A stretch of DNA of 64,000 nucleotides, from the NCBI RefSeq assembly GCF_000212695.1, contig NC_015514.1, positions 558,001 through 622,000 on the forward strand, given 5' to 3'. The notes under the pieces were generated by a model. It made no database searches and had not been told where the DNA came from. It worked only from the letters and a program-made list of their open reading frames with translations. A program made the position numbers and the translations under genes. Source of the stretch: Cellulomonas fimi ATCC 484 (GTDB taxonomy: Bacteria; Actinomycetota; Actinomycetes; Actinomycetales; Cellulomonadaceae). This document shows positions 60,992 to 64,000 of the stretch, piece by piece. Numbering within the stretch: the stretch's first letter is position 1; the number at the start of each line of letters is the position of its first letter.

Positions 60992-63046
60992 ATGAACCTC
61001 AAGCGACTTGCCCGTGGTCCGATCCTGTGGATCGTGCTCGCCGTCGTGCTGCTGTGGATCGGCGCCACGGCCCTCACCAGCCCGCGGATCAGCCGCATCG
61101 ACACCTCGGACGGGCTCGAGCTGCTCGCCGACGGCAAGGTCGAGTCGGCGAAGATCACCGAGGGCCAGCAGAGGGTCGACCTGACGCTCGAGGCGGACTT
61201 CGAGAAGGGCGACGACAACTTCGGCAAGCTCGTCCAGTTCTTCTACGTGGTTCCGCAGGGGCCCGCGGTGGCGGACGCGATCGCGTCGGCGGACCTGCCG
61301 GACGGCTACACCTCCGAGGTCCCGCAGACGTCGTGGTGGTCGAGCCTGCTGAGCATCGTGCTGCCGTTCGTCATCATCCTGGGCGTCTTCTGGTTCCTCA
61401 TGTCCAACATGCAGGGCGGCGGCTCGCGCGTGATGAGCTTCGGCAAGTCGCGCGCCAAGCTCGTGAGCAAGGAGTCGCCGCAGGTCACGTTCGCGGACGT
61501 CGCGGGCGTCGACGAGGCGCTCGAGGAGCTCCAGGAGATCAAGGAGTTCCTCTCCGAGCCCGCCAAGTTCCAGGCCGTCGGCGCCAAGATCCCGAAGGGC
61601 GTGCTGCTGTACGGGCCGCCCGGGACGGGCAAGACGCTCCTGGCCCGCGCCGTCGCGGGTGAGGCGGGCGTGCCGTTCTACTCGATCTCCGGCTCGGACT
61701 TCGTCGAGATGTTCGTCGGCGTGGGCGCGAGCCGTGTGCGTGACCTGTTCCAGCAGGCCAAGGAGAACTCGCCGGCGATCATCTTCGTCGACGAGATCGA
61801 CGCGGTCGGCCGGCACCGCGGTGCGGGCCTGGGCGGCGGGCACGACGAGCGCGAGCAGACGCTCAACCAGATGCTCGTCGAGATGGACGGGTTCGACGTC
61901 AAGACGAACGTCATCCTCATCGCGGCGACGAACCGCCCCGACATCCTCGACCCCGCCCTGCTGCGGCCGGGCCGTTTCGACCGGCAGGTCGCGGTCGAGC
62001 CGCCCGACCTGAGGGGCCGCGAGCGCATCCTGCAGGTGCACGCGCAGGGCAAGCCGATGGCGCCGCACGTCGACCTCGTGGGCGTCGCACGGCGCACGCC
62101 CGGCTTCACGGGTGCGGACCTGGCGAACGTGCTCAACGAGGCGGCGCTGCTGACCGCGCGCAAGAACGCGCAGGTCATCGACGACCACGCGCTCGACGAG
62201 GCGATCGACCGCGTCATCGCCGGCCCGCAGAAGCGGACGCGCGTGATGAACGTCAAGGAGCAGAAGATCACCGCGTACCACGAGGGCGGTCACGCCCTGG
62301 TGGCGGCGGCGCTCCGGTACACCGACCCGGTCACGAAGGTGACAATCCTGCCGCGCGGCCGAGCGCTGGGCTACACGATGGTCATGCCCATCGAGGACAA
62401 GTACTCGACGACGCGCAACGAGCTGCTCGACCAGCTCGCGTACGCGATGGGCGGCCGCGTCGCCGAGGAGCTCGTCTTCCACGACCCGACGACGGGCGCG
62501 AGCAACGACATCGAGAAGGCCACGGCGACGGCCCGGCGGATGGTCACGCAGTTCGGCATGAGCAGCCGGCTGGGTGCGATCCGGCTGGGTCAGGAGTCCA
62601 ACGAGGTGTTCCTGGGCCGCGACGTCGGCCACCAGCGGGACTACTCGGAGGACGTCGCGGGCGCGATCGACCTCGAGGTGCGGGCGCTGATCGAGCGGGC
62701 GCACGACGAGGCGTGGGAGATCCTCGTCGAGTACCGCGAGGTGCTCGACACCCTGGTCCTGGAGCTCCTGGAGAAGGAGACGCTGAACGCCGAGCAGCTC
62801 GCGGAGATCTTCACGCCCGTCGTGAAGCGCGAGCCGCGCCAGGTGTGGCTCTCCAGCGACCAGCGCGCGGTGTCGAACCAGGGCCCCGTCATGACCGCCG
62901 CCGAGAAGGCCGCGCAGAACGGCCACCCCGTCATCCCCGAGGACGAGGCCGCCGTGGTGGGCGAGGGGAACCCGCCGACCAAGGTCATCGAGCTCCCGCC
63001 GGGGCAGACGCCGGACACGAAGGGCTGGAGCCGCGACGGTGAGTGA
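60992..63046 (+). CDS. ftsH: ATP-dependent zinc metalloprotease FtsH
   Basis: A membrane AAA+ protease that degrades damaged or short-lived membrane and regulatory proteins. The 684-residue product has two N-terminal membrane segments ([18 protein letters not shown] and [19 protein letters not shown]) around an outside domain. The AAA module follows with Walker A GPPGTGKT near 210, Walker [12 protein letters not shown] and the second region of homology [18 protein letters not shown]. The peptidase zinc site is HEGGH near 431. The C-terminus is short and ends [11 protein letters not shown]. Its stop overlaps the folE start. Confidence 0.97.
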   Translation: MNLKRLARGPILWIVLAVVLLWIGATALTSPRISRIDTSDGLELLADGKVESAKITEGQQRVDLTLEADFEKGDDNFGKLVQFFYVVPQGPAVADAIASADLPDGYTSEVPQTSWWSSLLSIVLPFVIILGVFWFLMSNMQGGGSRVMSFGKSRAKLVSKESPQVTFADVAGVDEALEELQEIKEFLSEPAKFQAVGAKIPKGVLLYGPPGTGKTLLARAVAGEAGVPFYSISGSDFVEMFVGVGASRVRDLFQQAKENSPAIIFVDEIDAVGRHRGAGLGGGHDEREQTLNQMLVEMDGFDVKTNVILIAATNRPDILDPALLRPGRFDRQVAVEPPDLRGRERILQVHAQGKPMAPHVDLVGVARRTPGFTGADLANVLNEAALLTARKNAQVIDDHALDEAIDRVIAGPQKRTRVMNVKEQKITAYHEGGHALVAAALRYTDPVTKVTILPRGRALGYTMVMPIEDKYSTTRNELLDQLAYAMGGRVAEELVFHDPTTGASNDIEKATATARRMVTQFGMSSRLGAIRLGQESNEVFLGRDVGHQRDYSEDVAGAIDLEVRALIERAHDEAWEILVEYREVLDTLVLELLEKETLNAEQLAEIFTPVVKREPRQVWLSSDQRAVSNQGPVMTAAEKAAQNGHPVIPEDEAAVVGEGNPPTKVIELPPGQTPDTKGWSRDGE

Positions 63047-63674
63047 GGCCGTGACCGACGGCGTCCCGTCGCGCATCAACCCGGTGACGGGCGGCGGCCG
63101 GGCCGTGGGCGAGTACGACGAGCAGCGGGCCGAGGCCGCCGTCCGTGAGCTGCTGCTCGCGGTCGGCGAGGACCCGGACCGTGAGGGGCTGCTGGAGACG
63201 CCGGCACGCGTCGCCCGCGCGTACCGGGAGATCTTCGCGGGGCTCTACCAGGACCCGACCGACGTCCTGACCACCACGTTCGACCTCGGCCACGAGGAGA
63301 TGGTGCTGGTCAAGGACATCGAGGTGTACTCGACGTGCGAGCACCACCTGGTGCCCTTCCACGGCGTCGCGCACGTCGGCTACATCCCTGGCGAGGACGG
63401 CCGCATCACGGGGCTCAGCAAGCTCGCGCGGCTCGTCGACGTCTACGCCCGGCGCCCGCAGGTGCAGGAGCGGCTGACGTCGCAGGTCGCGGACGCGCTC
63501 GTCGAGGTGCTCCAGCCGCGCGGCGTGCTCGTCGTGGTCGAGTGCGAGCACCTGTGCATGTCCATGCGCGGGGTCCGCAAGCCCGGGTCCCGGACCGTCA
63601 CGTCCGCGGTGCGCGGGCAGATGCGTGACGTCGCGACCCGTGCCGAGGCGATGAGCCTGGTCCTCGGCCGCTGA
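63039..63674 (+). CDS. folE: GTP cyclohydrolase I
   Basis: First step of folate synthesis: GTP to dihydroneopterin triphosphate. The 211-residue product has the zinc ligands in [13 protein letters not shown] and [24 protein letters not shown] and the [12 protein letters not shown] opening typical of FolE. GTG 63039 overlaps the ftsH stop by 8 bases, so translation is coupled. The next gene, folP, begins 33 bases later with its own likely leaderless start, giving the usual ftsH-folE-folP order. Confidence 0.97.
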   Translation: MSEAVTDGVPSRINPVTGGGRAVGEYDEQRAEAAVRELLLAVGEDPDREGLLETPARVARAYREIFAGLYQDPTDVLTTTFDLGHEEMVLVKDIEVYSTCEHHLVPFHGVAHVGYIPGEDGRITGLSKLARLVDVYARRPQVQERLTSQVADALVEVLQPRGVLVVVECEHLCMSMRGVRKPGSRTVTSAVRGQMRDVATRAEAMSLVLGR

Positions 63675-63706
63675 CGGCAGCGCGACCCACCCCTAGGCTC
63701 GGCACC

Positions 63707-64000
63707 GTGACCCGCCCCGACGGACCCGCGACGACCGGCCCGCACCCCGGCCCGGAGCCGTTCCCGGACCGGCTGCGCGGGCTGGGGCGGACCCTCGTCA
63801 TGGGCGTCGTCAACGTCACGCCGGACTCGTTCTCCGACGGGGGCCGCTGGTTCACCCCCGGTGCCGCGGTCGCGCACGGGCTGGAGCTGCTGGCGCACGG
63901 CGCGGACCTCCTCGACGTCGGTGGCGAGTCGACGCGTCCCGGTGCACGCCGGGTGCCCGTCGACGAGGAGCTCGCGCGCGTGCTGCCCGTGGTCGAGGAG
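63707..64000 (+). CDS. folP: Dihydropteroate synthase, 5' part
   Basis: Only the first 98 residues are in the window. The diagnostic MGVVNVTPDSFSDGG pterin-binding start and DVGGESTRPGA are present, following a 30-residue Pro-rich N-terminal tail. GTG 63707 lies 7 nt after TAGGCT (63694-63699), a leaderless pattern. folB and folK are expected just beyond the window. This enzyme joins pABA to the pterin and is the target of sulfonamides. Confidence 0.93.
   Translation, partial: MTRPDGPATTGPHPGPEPFPDRLRGLGRTLVMGVVNVTPDSFSDGGRWFTPGAAVAHGLELLAHGADLLDVGGESTRPGARRVPVDEELARVLPVVEE

Overview
The window is about 73% GC, with genes tightly packed on both strands, GTG starts common, and many genes that seem to start directly at the 5' end of the transcript. 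The closing run dacB, zinc metalloprotease, tilS, hpt, ftsH, folE, folP, together with a GH42 beta-galactosidase and a sugar ABC importer, points to an actinobacterium of the order Micrococcales, most likely a Cellulomonas or a close relative. This is inference from gene content and composition, not from a marker gene.

Layout. 1-1.9 kb: the end of an anti-sigma-type ATPase gene and a ParA/MinD-like ATPase. 2.0-17.6 kb: a complete type I-E CRISPR-Cas locus in the order cas3, cas8e, cse2, cas7e, cas5e, cas6e, cas1, cas2, followed by one very large array. Genes overlap or abut, so they should form one transcript. By hand count the array has 106 clear 28-nt repeats, a degenerate 107th, and 106 spacers of mostly 33 nt. 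Its leader is on the cas side. cas2 is split by an apparent one-base insertion, so the locus looks able to process crRNA and interfere, while its ability to acquire spacers is in doubt. 17.7-20.9 kb: an unknown protein, an ECF sigma factor and a membrane protein that may be its partner.

20.9-27.5 kb: a galactoside-use cluster. A GH42 beta-galactosidase is divergent from a lipoprotein/permease/permease importer followed by a LacI regulator, with three LacI-type operator-like palindromes in the divergent promoter. 27.6-30.7 kb: a membrane protein, a two-gene FtsX-type ABC exporter, and a convergent TetR gene; paired palindromes flank the exporter's -10. 30.9-43.1 kb: a 5'-3' exonuclease-like protein, RNase HI, a large secreted subtilase, a methyltransferase, a repeat-bearing HTH protein, an M15 peptidase, a truncated LAL-type ATPase and an OsmC protein. 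43.2-51.1 kb: a fused FAD/Fe-S dehydrogenase, a thiamine-binding protein, a probable PD-(D/E)xK plus RAMA DNA-reader protein, a hydrolase, an MDR oxidoreductase and a DinB-like protein.

51.1-53.9 kb: metX and metY (methionine synthesis); the N-terminus of metY looks damaged. 54.1-64 kb: a RipA-like NlpC/P60 peptidase, inorganic pyrophosphatase, and the housekeeping run dacB, metalloprotease, tilS, hpt, ftsH, folE and the start of folP, with a Thr/Pro microsatellite inserted in tilS. No rRNA, tRNA, insertion sequence or prophage was seen.
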